A stretch of DNA of 64,000 nt from positions 67,501-131,500 of the forward strand of contig JACVVK020000292.1 in NCBI GenBank assembly GCA_018292915.2, in the 5' to 3' direction. This DNA is from Batillaria attramentaria (lineage: Eukaryota; Mollusca; Gastropoda; Batillariidae). Both the position numbers and the translations under genes were made by a program. The notes under the pieces are model-generated. The model searched no databases and was not told the DNA's origin. It worked only from the letters and a program-made list of their open reading frames with translations. Positions 32,587 through 43,710 of this stretch are shown piece after piece; the stretch's first letter is position 1; every line of letters begins with the position of its first letter.

Positions 32587-32769
32587 CCTTATTTTGAGCG
32601 ATCACGACTCTCACCTGACCAAGTTACTGGACACATGTGCAGTTTGGATTCCCGTATGTGGTGGAAAAGGACGTTAAACTCCCAAACACCCACTTACTCA
32701 CCCTTATTTTGAGCAACCACTGCTCTCACCTGACCAAGTTACGGGATACATGTCCAACTTGGGTCCCCG
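32587..32769. repeat. 68 bp direct repeat flanking an S1 fragment
   Basis: CCTTATTTTGAGCGATCACG and CTCTCACCTGACCAAGTTAC at 32587, repeated with changes at 32702. Confidence 0.75.
32655..32701 (+). mobile_element. S1 3' fragment between two 68 bp direct repeats
   Basis: ATGTGGTGGAAAAGGACGTT then AAACTCCCAAACACCCAC. The flanking 68 bp segments (32587-32654 and 32702-32769) are diverged copies of each other, too long and too diverged to be a simple TSD. Confidence 0.75.
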
Positions 32770-32876
32770 TGCCGTATCGTCAAAAACATACAAGCGAATG
32801 ACCGAAGTTTTGCGTCCTGTGCAGGCCACAAATTCTCGTAGGAACATTCACTGCCTTCGCTTACTGACTAATGAAA

Positions 32877-33290
32877 ATAGTAATAATAATAATAATAATA
32901 ATAACGACTATTATATAGGCGCTTTACCCAATTTCATGAATCGGCTCAACGCGCCGCGAACTGAACCCAACACGCACGCTCACGTGAATCACACGCATTC
33001 TCTCAGACAATCGACATAAACACATTACAATCAAGTTGTGCGAAGGGTCAGCTCAGCTATTTAAATTTCGGAATTTAGAATTGCATTTATTTTTTACATT
33101 TGGTGGGCTAAACATTTCCAAAGCAGAGGGGGAGGAAGCCGGAGTACCCGGAGAGAACCCCCGACGATCGGCCCGAATGAACGGTGCCACGTAGAAGAAG
33201 GAAAAATTCTTTGCCCCAAGTGGGACTCGAACCCATGACCTCTCGCACTGATGACAAGTCTTGTAACCACTAGACCACCGACCGCCCCTG
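32877..33290 (-). mobile_element. Full-length S2 SINE
   Basis: (AAT)n at 32879-32904, body, then reverse head: CCCCAAGTGGGACTCGAACC, GTAACCACTAGACCACCGAC and CGCCCC. Read on the minus strand the head has an A box (TGGTCTAGTGG) and a B box (GGTTCGAGTCC), so it is Pol III type. Confidence 0.88.
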
Positions 33291-33326
33291 AAAGAATTAA
33301 TGGGTCCAACACTATCATTTCCATGC

Positions 33327-33428
33327 TAACAGATCGTTCTGGGCTGTTTTCGTGGTATGTATTATCACACATATGCCTGGGCGGTGACAGCGTCTGCAAT
33401 ACTGGCACTGAGCCAACAGAAGCGAGAT
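33327..33428 (+). repeat. R2 fragment
   Basis: ACAGATCGTTCTGGGCTGTT, TTCGTGGTAT, GGTGACAGCGTCTGCAATAC and TGAGCCAACAGAAGCG. Confidence 0.65.
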
Positions 33429-33542
33429 ATCACCTAGATTAAATAATAATGTTGATAATATGCACCATTTTAAGTAGTTATTAACTCAAGTCGTACCAAG
33501 TAAGTTATACAGGAACCCCAGCTTAAGCAAGCCCATGCAAAG

Positions 33543-33702
33543 AAGACTGGCTGTTGGGTAAGGATGGCGTTTCACACTACCACACAAAACGCCCTGACAT
33601 CACTTAGCATAAAAATAGTGAAAAGACTGGCTGTTCAGGAAGGATGACGTTTCACACTACCACACAAAACGCCCTGACATCACTTAGCATAAAAATAGTG
33701 AA
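33543..33702. repeat. 80 bp tandem duplication x2
   Basis: AAGACTGGCTGTTGGGTAAG and GATGGCGTTTCACACTACCA repeat after exactly 80 bases (33543, 33623) with few differences, so it is recent. Confidence 0.9.
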
Positions 33703-35195
33703 AAGACTGATGCGGGAGGAAGACAACTGCAAGAACGGGGAATCCTTTTTTTTTTTTTTTTCTTCTTTCTCATTTTTTAAAGTATGGGTACACAGGAATA
33801 TATGTTCTCATCAGTCATCGTGGTCACCATCAGTAACTTAAAAAAAAAAAAAAATTGACAATGGTATGCAATACTATAGAAACAATGTACGATACAGTTA
33901 CGTGTAGTGCTAAGTGTTTCCGGAGGGGAGGGGGGCAATAGACAGTATACTACTATTGCTTGTATCTTACACTCAGACAATGGACACATGTACCTTCTCA
34001 TTGCAGAACGGGGAATCCTCGTGCGCGGTACGTTATGTGTTAACACAGTCACAGACAGTTTTGCAAATGGACCTCGCTGACTTTCCACGGTTCTTTCAGC
34101 CAGTTTGCTGACCAGACTCAAAATCCCCTTGGGGGTAAGGTACACTCAATCTAAGGTTGCCCTGTCGCATAACCTTGGCTCCCCTGGGGGAGACCCTCAA
34201 CAAGACTAGAGGACGCGCGAATGTGTTAATGCTGTCAATTGTCACCTTCTCCGCGCGCGCCCGCGCACTCTCTGATGTAGTTTTTCCGGCTCGGCTAAAA
34301 CCTTGCCAACAGGCCCCCGCAGCGCGGTCAGCAGCAGACTTGACATGACGATTCCGGTGAGTCGGCGGGTAATTTGTCAGGTGACATGAGAGAGAGAGAG
34401 AGAGTTATGCGCGTAATGTGTGAGAGATCGTAGTCGGTTCTCTCCCCTTGTTCGCGTGACCGATTCTCTCCCCTTGTTCACGTGACCGATTCCTCTTCTT
34501 TCTCCCTCCCTCCGGCACTGGCCATTAGATCTCCATTAGTGTGACGATGCGGGCTTTTTGGACGCGCAGAGGTCGTATTTGCAGAGGATAAGGCAGAAAG
34601 TGGGAAGATTTGCACGGCTGATTCACGGAGACTGCTTTCAAACAGATCGCACTGTGTAGACACTCCCTCGAATTGTCTGAATGCAGCGGCTTTCTCTAGC
34701 CTCTCCCTGGCATTGTCTAATTTCTTTTTTCTTTCGGATTTTGTCAGATTTACTTCCCTGAAATGCTTCGGCTTTTGCCGACAGATCTAAAAATCTCAGG
34801 TGACTGATGCATGGTGTGGAGGAAGAGCCATTGTTAGGGAAAAGGTTAAACGGTCGCGGCGCTCACTCTCCATAAATCCTGCCACCACAGTGGTAAAAGT
34901 GAGTTCAAATATTTGGACAGGACTCCGATCAGAGCTTGTACGTTCAGTCGCAGTACGGGGAACGTTTCTGTTTGTTGTTTAAATACAGCGAGGTTCGCTA
35001 TGTCATTGATTCCTCGTGACAATACAGCACTGCAGACAATGGTGGACTGGAGGCGAGAAAGACGTATCGGTAACTAGCGATGGCAGTGCAAATAGGTCCC
35101 TCGCTTTTCGTGGTATTTGGCAAATTGTGAAAGTGCAAAAAAAAAAAAAAAAAAAACCAACAAAAAACAACAACAAAAAAATCCATGCTTCCTCC
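33703..35195. other. Mostly unassigned; CpG-rich centre
   Basis: Poly-T/poly-A at 33747-33762 and 33840-33854, the CpG stretch at 34.25 kb, and a TTCTCTCCCCTTGTTC(A/G)CGTGACCGATTC direct repeat near 34438-34490. Confidence 0.4.
34230..34360 (+). promoter_or_regulatory. GC-rich CpG stretch with a GTGAGT donor-like site
   Basis: This is a locally CpG-rich stretch (CGCGCGCGCCCGCGC near 34253-34267) ending in ATGACGATTCCG and then GTGAGT at about 34356. It could be a CpG promoter with a short first exon. No TATA and no convincing frame are seen. Confidence 0.15.
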
Positions 35196-35202
35196 GCCAA
35201 AC

Positions 35203-35603
35203 ATAATAATAATAATAATGAATATTGTATAGGCGCTTTACCCAACTTCGTGAATCGGCTCAAAGCGCCGCGAACTGAACCCAACACGCACGCTCACGTG
35301 AATCACACGCATTCTCTCACACACTCGACATAAACACATTACAATCACGTGGTGCGAAGGGTCAGCTCAGCTATTTAAATTTCGGAATTTAGAATTGCAT
35401 TTATTTTTCAAATTTGGTGGGCTGAACATTTCCAAAGCAGAGGGGGAGGAAGCCGGAGTGCCCGGAGAGAACCCCCGACGATCGGCCCGAATGAACGGTG
35501 CCACGTACATGAAGGAAATATTCTTTGCCCCGAGTGGGACTCGAACCCCCGAGCGCTCGCATTGGTGACAGGTCTCTTAACCACTAGACCACCGACCGCC
35601 CCG
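35203..35603 (-). mobile_element. Full-length S2 SINE
   Basis: (AAT)n at 35204-35219, the same body as 32877, reverse head with CCCCGAGTGGGACTCGAACC and TTAACCACTAGACCACCGAC. One of the two least diverged copies. Confidence 0.88.
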
Positions 35604-35817
35604 TGCGTGCGCCAACCCTGTACCCGGGTCCTCGCCCCTGCGATGACGGCCAAGTCGGGCTAACCGAGAACGAGCCGAGCTAAGTGATACCTAAGAAGGA
35701 AAAAACAAAAATACTCGGTGACAAGGAAAGCGGACAGTTACGAACAACTTTGAGGTCCCAGTGTTATTTGACAGTGTGCACACAAGCGGTGAAAACTGTC
35801 GCATTTTACCAGCACAC

Positions 35818-35997
35818 TACATTTTCTGCCTGGTTAGAGAGTATTTCCTGCATGAGTTGTCCCTCGTGCAAACACAGACCAGCACCACGCATTCATTTTT
35901 CGTGGGAGCTTTGTGCTCTGCCACGAAAAATGCGTGCTTGTTGCGGCAAGGGAGACAACACATGCAGGAAATACTCTCTAACCAGGCTGAAAATGTA
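35818..35997. mobile_element. M5: foldback/MITE hairpin with TA ends
   Basis: Left arm TACATTTTCTGCCTGGTTAG, right arm its near-exact reverse complement (CTAACCAGGCTGAAAATGTA). Arms extend to the centre, where CACGCATTCATTTTTCGTGG pairs with CCACGAAAAATGCGTG around GGAGCTTTGTGCTCTG. The whole 180 bp can fold. TA at both ends fits Tc1/mariner-type targeting. Two opposite frames show the same TFSAWLESISCM peptide, which is just the palindrome. Confidence 0.75.
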
Positions 35998-35999
35998 CG

Positions 36000-36044
36000 C
36001 TCTACCATTCAAACGCTCTAGCATTCGGCCACCCCGGCTCCCCA
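36000..36044 (-). mobile_element. S1 head remnant beside the M5 foldback
   Basis: CGCTCTACCATTC, then a second CGCTCTAGCATTCGGCCACC and CCGGCTCCCC. Only the tRNA 5' half is left, partly duplicated. Confidence 0.65.
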
Positions 36045-36418
36045 GGTATCAAGGACATCAGCAAAGTCCTAAACACGAACACCCAGAGGCCCGATAAAAA
36101 AATATCAAACCATCTAAATCCTATAAACTTAAAGCGGCACTTTTACTAGTCTCTGGAAACTGGACCTAAGCGCCATGGATTTAATAGGCGCTTATTGCCT
36201 TTTTCCAGAGGACGGTAGACTTGTTTCGCCTCACGTGCAACGTACTTTCGACACTTGCACAACTTCACAACATGCAATCATGTTAGATCTACAACATTTG
36301 CACAACTTCACAACATGTAATCCTGTTAGATCTACAAATTTTGCTCATTCTGAGCGGAAGGCAAAGCAGCGGATTAAAAGGAAAGCCTACAAGATTAAAA
36401 TGTAGTGAAAAAACTGGG

Positions 36419-36420
<2 letters not shown>

Positions 36421-36460
<40 letters not shown>
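36421..36460. repeat. (GT)n microsatellite
   Basis: 20 units, followed by a GGGGAGG-rich stretch to 36545. Confidence 0.95.
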
Positions 36461-36465
<5 letters not shown>

Positions 36466-36545
36466 AGGGGGAGGGGGAGGGGGGTAGTATAGAGTTTTGG
36501 GGAGGGGCGGGGCTTGGCGGGACGGAAGGGAGGAGGGGAATATCG

Positions 36546-37930
36546 CAACCATACAGTCTTTGGCGCGACGCATTTTGCCTACGCCAGGAAACTGAACCCA
36601 CAATTCTCCAAGGGGAGTAATGTAGATTCTAATCAGGCATTCCACACACCGGAAGCCGAAGGGGCTGACGGGACAGGGTGCAAACACCGTCCGCTGAGTA
36701 CTTTTGTACTTTTCTTGTACTTTTCTGGACGTACCGAAGATCGGCCGTCAGCCAAAATAATTACACACCTCCCAGGAGCATCCGTCCGGATCCCTCCGCA
36801 TCAGTCCGGGATCTCGTAGATCCGGTAGTCAGCAGGTCAATCGCCACCCCCCTCCCTTCCCCCTCAACTCCCCCCCCCCTCCGCCCTCTACCCCCCCTCC
36901 CCCTATAATCACGACCGCTTTGGGATTTGTGGACGTCCGACTGAGCAAGGTTAGAGGGGAAAGTCTTCGAAAAGGGAACCGTGGCTCAACGGGACTACTG
37001 TCCAACTTTCTATTTTTTTTTCTTCCTCAACAATTGTTTTTATTTACGGAAAGGTTCACGTACAATGGCGTCCAGTCGAAGAGGAAAGCGTATATATAAG
37101 GCATATACGTTAATTTTTTCTTCTTTCCGGAAATTTTGGGTGCTTCCGGGTGCTTCTTCTCAGGGGCGAGCGCGTCAGAGCGGTGCAGCGCCATCCAAAC
37201 ATCTACTGGTGTATTTGGTGTGGAAGGAATGCCGCAGAACCCGTAGAGACCCCCCCCCCACCCCCTCTCCCCTCTCTTCTCGGATCCCCGGTGCCTAGCT
37301 TTCTCTGATTTCCGGTGTTTAGTTTTCTCTGATTTCCGTTGCGTTGTATTTTTCTCGTTCTTATTTTCGAGCTGCTCATCGTGGTTTTCTCTTCGGGCCC
37401 TCCGGATTTCACCCCACTAGCACATTTTACAAAATAGGCAGATGGAAAAAGCAACCTAAAATTAGTGAGATGGGAATTTTCGTTAAAAAAAAAACAAAAA
37501 CAAAAAAACCCAAACTTTATACCGGTCTGTCTTCACCGTGAAAATCAACCCAGGAGGTGAAAAAATTAACACCGACAGAAACACATCAATGAGATTCTAA
37601 CTCTGCTTTTTTATATTTAATCCATCTCATCCGAATTCCTACGGTCTGGCATATAATTATGTTCTCAGGACTGGAAAATAGCCAACATACGGTATAGCCA
37701 TAGGGTGCGACACCGGCCTACAATCAAAAGTCTACAACGGGCGAAAGTGGCATATATATTCTGATATCACCCCCCAAAAGAGAATCTATCACGGATCCCG
37801 GTCCATAACCTTTTGTCGCGTCTGTGGTTATTACCCCGAAATTATGCGTGACTGAGTGGTTTAGCGAACGGCGATTGACCGGGCGGGGTCGTGTACAGAA
37901 AGGATAACAGGCTTATGCGGCAGTCCTCCT
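36546..37930. other. Unassigned stretch
   Basis: C-rich tract 36850-36905. Direct repeat TTTCTCTGATTTCCG(T/G)TG at about 37301-37341. No convincing exon. Confidence 0.4.
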
Positions 37931-38040
37931 TCGCTTAAAAATGAATACGAAAACAGAGAGCAAACCTGGTGAAAAACAAATGTAGAGAATGGAAAGACAG
38001 AGAGGCAGACAGACAGACAGACAAACAGACACAGAGACAG

Positions 38041-38043
<3 letters not shown>

Positions 38044-38096
<53 letters not shown>
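38044..38096. repeat. (GA)n flanked by (ACAG)n
   Basis: GA array between imperfect ACAG tracts (37996-38040, 38215-38290). Confidence 0.9.
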
Positions 38097-38099
<3 letters not shown>

Positions 38100-38609
38100 A
38101 CTGACTGAAACTTTACTTTTCAAGGATGAGATAATAGACGCACAGGTCTCTCTCACTATCTGTCCTTGCTACACTAATAAAACATACAACAAAATGCATC
38201 ATCATCAGATGAGAGAGAGAGAGAGACAGACAGACAGACTGACAGACAGAGACAGACAAACAGACGGCGACAGACAGACAGGCAGACAGTAAAAGAAATA
38301 CGCGCAATAGGAAAATCTGCAAAAGAACGTGCAAAACACAAGACACATCGAAAAGAAATGCACAAAAGAAAAGGGTCAGTGGGGAATGAGCCAAGATTTC
38401 ATGGAACAGCCCCCTCATCAAACTCCACGAAAGGGGACAGTGCTACGCGGGGTTTCGTTGACTTAAAAAGCGCCTAGATTCCATTTGCTTCAGACAATAC
38501 GCTTGCCTATATTGCGTTTGCTTTGTGAAATGGGAATGAAAACCTGTCCAAACATGTTAAAGTCGGGCTTCCCACCAGTCGTACATCTTTTTGTTGAAAC
38601 AAGCGTGCA

Positions 38610-38719
38610 GTCAGCGAGAGAGAAAGAGAGAAAGAGAGGGGGGGGGGGGGGCGAGAGAGAGAGAGAGAAAGAGAGGGGGGGAGAGAGAGAGAGAGAGGGG
38701 GGGAGAGAGAGAGAGGGGG

Positions 38720-38750
<31 letters not shown>

Positions 38751-38842
38751 CACCTGATTCCAGGAGACAGACTAATGGAATCTCAATTTTGAACTTTGCA
38801 GAAGTGGGTCATTTAAACACTGTATGTGTGCGTGCGTGCGTG

Positions 38843-38912
<70 letters not shown>
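38610..38912. repeat. Purine GA/G tract and (GT)n
   Basis: Alternating GAGA and poly-G blocks at 38610-38750, all purine on one strand for about 140 bp; GT array 38848-38912. Confidence 0.95.
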
Positions 38913-38915
<3 letters not shown>

Positions 38916-39772
38916 GAGTGTGTTAGAGTGTGTTAGAGTGTGTGCTCGCGCGCGTGTATAACGTGTGTGAGTGTATATACGCACGCGTGCGTTTTGTCTG
39001 TTTACGTGAGCCGTTTAGAAAACAAATGCCATACAATTACCCGTTAATATTATCGTATTATTTTAATTTTCGAGTCCATGACATGGAAAGATTTGTCAGG
39101 AAACATGTCATATTCGACACAAGAAACAAGGGGTGATACAGGCGTAACACCCACCATGCCTCAGCAAAGTTTAACACGCAGAGGAAAACTGATTACCATC
39201 TTTTTCTCAAACCTACCAGGCTGTCAGTCAGAAGCGACATGCCCTGCACATATTACAAATAATAATGATAATAATAAAAATACAAATGTGTAATTTTTTT
39301 AGGGGAAAGGAACATGTTCCGGATCCCTAAAATACCGTATTTAATTCGGTAGTTTGGGCTGTAAGCGCTTCTGCAGGACACATTAGAAATAAGGAAATCC
39401 CGTGAGACGAGATCCCGCGAGATGATGCGAGATAATTATGTTTTATTTTATAGTAATTATTATCTTTTTTTAGGGGGGCGGCGGCTGGGACGTTGTATTT
39501 TAGAGATCTTACAGAGAACGGTTTTTGTCAATCACAAAGGGACATGCGCTACCCACATAAAAACAATCCTCAGCTATGCAACTTTGTCGGGAAAATGGCC
39601 CCTGAAATACGATCATTTCGGTTGTTGGGCTGCGATCGCTTAGGCAACATGATTGCAAATGACATCCATAGTCGGGTATGATGTAGACGTTTTCTTACGT
39701 TTGTTTGTGTTGCTTATGAAGTGAGATGTTTCACAGATATTTCACAGGCATTTCACAGACATTTCACGGTCC

Positions 39773-40146
39773 TTAAAGGTCTGCAATCTGCAAAATGCCT
39801 TAAACAGTGTGTTTAAAAAAAAAAAACCTACAAAAAACAACAACATCCGACTGTCAAAAATGCACAGTCACCCCTGTCACAGTTACAGAGTTTTCAGCGT
39901 CCATGGAACCCTTATGAAAGCCCATTTCACAGCTCAATTTTCGTTTTGACATTGATCGCAAAAGATCGCTGTGGCTAGTCTTTTCGTGCAGCACACAACA
40001 CTTGCTAGTTGCTAGACGTTGTAGCGATGTGTCTCGCTCAAAAGCACAAAAGCACAATGAAGTCACCGCAAACTCACGCTCTGGTTTTATAAGGGTCTCC
40101 AAAGGGCTGAAAACTCTGCAACTGTGACAGAGTTGCCTGCATAATG
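39773..40146. mobile_element. M3 MITE copy (right terminus lost)
   Basis: Starts TTAAAGGTCTGCAATC and carries the subterminal inverted repeats GTCACAGTTACAGAGTTTTC and GAAAACTCTGCAACTGTGAC. The central part is inverted relative to the 60.8 and 62.2 kb copies. A poly-A/CAA patch lies at 39817-39845. Confidence 0.65.
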
Positions 40147-40167
40147 CACAAGTCGCAGGAGCCGCAG

Positions 40168-40168
<1 letters not shown>

Positions 40169-40239
<71 letters not shown>
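40169..40239. repeat. (AC)n microsatellite
   Basis: About 35 units just right of the M3 copy. Confidence 0.95.
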
Positions 40240-41657
40240 ATGTTTGCGGCGTTTCGTTGAGACTGAAGACCTTTAACGCTACCTCATGAACGGGAAGATC
40301 TTGACTTCTTTCTAGACATTGCCTGTAATGGAAGTTGTTGGTATTTTCTTTTACTGCTTATGAAGAAAGTTCATAATATTACCTCATGAACAGGAAGCCG
40401 TTGACTTTTGATCTTTCGAAATGAGAGTGTAGGAGGTTGGGGGCGGGGGGTTTGGAAGGGACGAGTTGTTTAACGAACTGTACCTTACTTGAGTTTGCTC
40501 TTACGTCAGTGAATTCTCACAAAAACGCAAATCAAACGATGCTGAAAAAGTTTCTTCTTTTGCGGTTTTTCCCCTTCTTTTCAATTGTGGATGTGTCTCG
40601 TGGCTCATTTGTCAGCAGAGCTTTTTCAATGTCTCCTTAACACAAACTAATCCTATATTCACGGGGGGGGGGGGGGGGGGAGGGGGGATGGGGGGGGAGG
40701 GGGGGGGTAACGTGGTGGTTTAAAGGTGGCCGAAGAGACAGCGATATACAATGAGAAAGCATATAATAGTTGGCGAAATCTAACAAAATGGCGGTTCTTG
40801 TACAGAAAATCGACAGTAACATAAGTATTTCTGAATCTGCAGAATTTTTTTTCCTGCAGAAAAAGCACCTTTGCACAGAACAAAATGTTGTTCTCAAGAA
40901 AATTCAACAAAAAACCGGAAATGTCAAAATATCATTTTTTTTCCTGCAGAAAACACTGGCGAGGGGTGACAAAAGTTTATTTTCTTGGACATAGCAAATG
41001 CCACTTAAAGTGTCAAACTCTGTGTTTCACAGCTGTTTCAGTTCACTGCCGCCGAAAAAAGAAATTGTATTGCTATCAGTGGTGGGTGTTTTGGTAACTC
41101 CCCACCCCCACCCCCACCCCCCACCCCCGACCTGCTAGGGATGGGTGGACGGGGAAAATGTATAGAAAAAAACAAAAAAAAACAAGAAATAGAACTGTGA
41201 GAAGAAATTTATCTTGAAGTCCTGCCTGTATTAGACAAAAAAAAAAAAAAAATCCTTTGTCACAGAAACAATTTGTTGATCTCGTTAGGAAGACGTCTGC
41301 TGTGTTCCGTTCGAAATGGGAGAAACGGGGCGGCCATTACGAAGCTACTTTGCTGTTGTGACAAACAATGCTTCAAGCTACAATTACAACATTTCCGAGG
41401 CTCTGTCTAGAATTGTTCCGTTCCAGGCCAATTGTATGCAAATGACCGTGAATACACACGTTCTGCTGGGTGTAAAATTTATGGATCTGTTCAAAATGCT
41501 TCCGTGTGGACCGGGGGGAAAAACCCCAAAAAGCCATCAACAGCAACAGCAACAACAACAACAACAAAAAAACACGTGTGGGTCAGAATTTATGTGTATA
41601 AATGTATTCATCTTTTCGATGTTCCGTTGAATGGCAGAAAAGCTAGCCTGCAAACAA
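40240..41657. other. Unassigned stretch with TTTCCTGCAGAAAA words
   Basis: TTTTTTTCCTGCAGAAAA occurs at about 40850 and 40940. Poly-G at 40662-40680. Frames are weak. Confidence 0.4.
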
Positions 41658-42106
41658 GATTTGGGGATTTGTTCTAGTGGTTAAGGCACCCGACTACGGA
41701 TCATGAGCTGCCTAGTTCGAGTCCCCGGTGGGCAGGAATATGGTTGGATTTTTCCATACCATATCGAGTAAAATCCATGTGCAGACTCGTTTACGGTGCC
41801 TGTCTCGCCTTCGCGTACACACGCACGCACAAATATCAAGTGTGCACGCTAAAAATCCCAAGTTCATCTTTCGAAGAAGAGTAGGCTGTGGCCGGTGGCG
41901 GGGTAAAACAGAAATGCTGTCGCACGCACCAGAGTGAATAGCAGGGTGGAGGTTTGCACATAAAGTAGCGCTTAGCGGCAGCAGGCTTTCATTGCTTCGT
42001 CCTCCAGCCCTGCGGCGCCATGAGCTTCTTAGTAGAGATGGATACGTGCGCCGAGGAGAAGTCTACCATACCATACCATACCATACCATACCATACCATA
42101 CCAAAA
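41658..42106 (+). mobile_element. S4 SINE, full length
   Basis: Head at 41660-41735: A-box region TTCTAGTGGTTAAGGCACCC and B box AGTTCGAGTCCCC. The body has CACGCTAAAAATCCCAAGTT and CTTTCGAAGAAGAGTAGGC, and the tail is (TACCA)8 at 42063-42103. This links the TATGG microsatellites to a SINE tail. Confidence 0.8.
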
Positions 42107-42241
42107 ACATTTCCCATTACTTCTATTTTTTTATAAAGGGACTCCGGGTACCATTTTTGTGCTTTCAGATCGTTCTGAGCTGTTTTCGTGGTATCTCTCA
42201 TCACACCACTTAGACACGTGGACAGTGACAGCATCTGTAAT

Positions 42242-42835
42242 AGAGGTTGGAACCGGTACGATGTCTCAAACCGGTTTTAACCGGTTTTTCCAATAGAAAA
42301 CCGAGGTTTAAAACCGGTTAACCGGCTATGTATACGTCATCTATTGTTTCTAACGTTTCCCCAAGAGATGGAAGGGGGGAAGGGAGGGGGGTCTCCTAGT
42401 ACTCCGGCTTCCTGTACCCCTGCGTTGGAAATGTTAAGCCAACAAGGGTAGGTGGGTGGGTGTTTGGGAGTTTAACGTCCTTTTCCACCACATACGGATA
42501 CAAAGACGAGGCAACGATGAAAAAGCCAGCACAAATATTTGGCCCTGGCCTGGATTTGAACTCACGACCCGAAAGTTGGAAGTCCAACGCTCTACCATTC
42601 GGCCACCCCGGTTTCCCTGTTCAGCCAACAACAACAACAACAACAACAACAACTAACATGATGATAAGGAGGAGGGGGGAGGAGGGTGTCTTGTAACGGG
42701 CTGAAAAACGACAAGTGATGTCCCTTAGAAAAACCGCGGTTTTCCGGTTTTTTTTAAAGGCCAAACCGGTTTACCGAACCGTGAGAAAGTCGGACCGATT
42801 TTAACCGGAAAACCGGTAAAACCGAACACCCCTAG
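42242..42835. mobile_element. M4: hAT-like element rich in AACCGG, carrying an S1
   Basis: TCTGTAAT lies at 42234-42241 and 42836-42843, a perfect 8 bp TSD splitting an R2 repeat. Ends are AGAGGTTGGAACCGG and (reverse complement) CTAGGGGTGTTCGG, imperfect TIRs. AACCGGTT-type words cluster in both subterminal 80 bp. An 8 bp TSD is the hAT hallmark. No transposase. Confidence 0.75.
42446..42622 (-). mobile_element. Full S1 SINE nested in the M4 hAT-like element
   Basis: Complete reverse S1 (GGGTAGGTGGGTGGGTGTTT to CCCCGGTTTCCCTGTTC). TSD AGCCAACAA at 42437-42445 and 42623-42631; a (CAA)n run follows. Confidence 0.88.
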
Positions 42836-43070
42836 TCTGTAATGCTGGCACTGAGCCAACAGAAACATTCGATGACGCGGCGACCACACTGAGCGCTCCA
42901 GCAGTCTGACAACAGTTGTAGAATTTGAATGTCTGACCGCTGACGTAATGTGTAAACAACATTGTATCTCATTAAGAGCTGTACTAATCATCAAGATTGG
43001 TGACTAGTGATTAGTGCTTGTGACTGCGCATGTGCGCTGGAGTAGTCTTAATCTTACTGATCACACTTCC

Positions 43071-43160
43071 GGTTTGAACTTAGCTTTTCTTCTCCTGGTT
43101 TGAACTTAGCTTCTCTTCTCCTGGTTTGAACTTTGCTTTTCTTCTGCTGGTTTGAACTTG
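43071..43160. repeat. 26 bp tandem repeat, ~3.5 units
   Basis: GGTTTGAACTTAGCTTTTCT then TCTCCT; units start at 43071, 43097, 43123 and 43149. Confidence 0.85.
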
Positions 43161-43439
43161 GTGATCCATGGTGACTCACCTGAGAAATGCATACAACCTC
43201 CCTACTTCTATTTCAGCTGCTCCAAGATCTGAGCTATCTTGATTCCTCCCTCCCCCCTCCCTTCCCATCAACACCCCCCCCCTCCTCCCCATCCCCCACC
43301 CCTTCATGCCCTCCTCCCAGTCCCCCTTCTTCGTTCTTCGGAAGGAAAAGTGTTCGAGAACAGCCATTTGCCATTTGTACAGGATACACTGTCGCCTAGA
43401 AACTCTTCCAGCCCTTCAGTTGAAACCGTGTCGGCTTAG

Positions 43440-43660
43440 CGCCCTCGCTGTCCTCTCTCTTATCTATCGATCAGCTGCACAGGGGGAGGGTTGGGGGGGG
43501 GGTAGCCAAAACGGCGGGCTGTTTTTCTGGTGCTACTCCGATAAATATAACGATGATCGCTCTCAGGTAAAGACATGCGTTTGAAAAAAAATATTAAGAG
43601 GTTGCACAGGTGTTTACATTGAAATGGCGCGTTAGTGAAAGTGGTTTTTCGGCAATTCTG
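43440..43660 (+). repeat. R6 repeat with GATCGCTCTCAG/GTAAAG
   Basis: Shares GGCGGG...TTTTTC, a GAT[CT]GCTCTCAGGTAAA core and a TTTACATTG block with 52095-52340. The core resembles a splice donor, but its presence in two diverged copies suggests a repeat. Confidence 0.4.
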
Positions 43661-43662
43661 GT

Positions 43663-43710
<48 letters not shown>

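Larger units (their letters stand above)
42165..43000 (+). repeat. R2 copy split by M4
   Basis: Left half 42165-42241 (CAGATCGTTCTGAGCTGTTT to CATCTGTAAT), right half 42844-43000 (GCTGGCACTGAGCCAAC to AAGAGCTGTA). Removing M4 plus one TSD restores the continuous R2 seen at 13969. Confidence 0.8.

Noticed and set aside
35684..36097. 137-codon ORF with repeated cysteine text
   Set aside because: It reads through the M5 palindrome and an S1 head; the peptide similarity of opposite frames is due to the inverted repeat.
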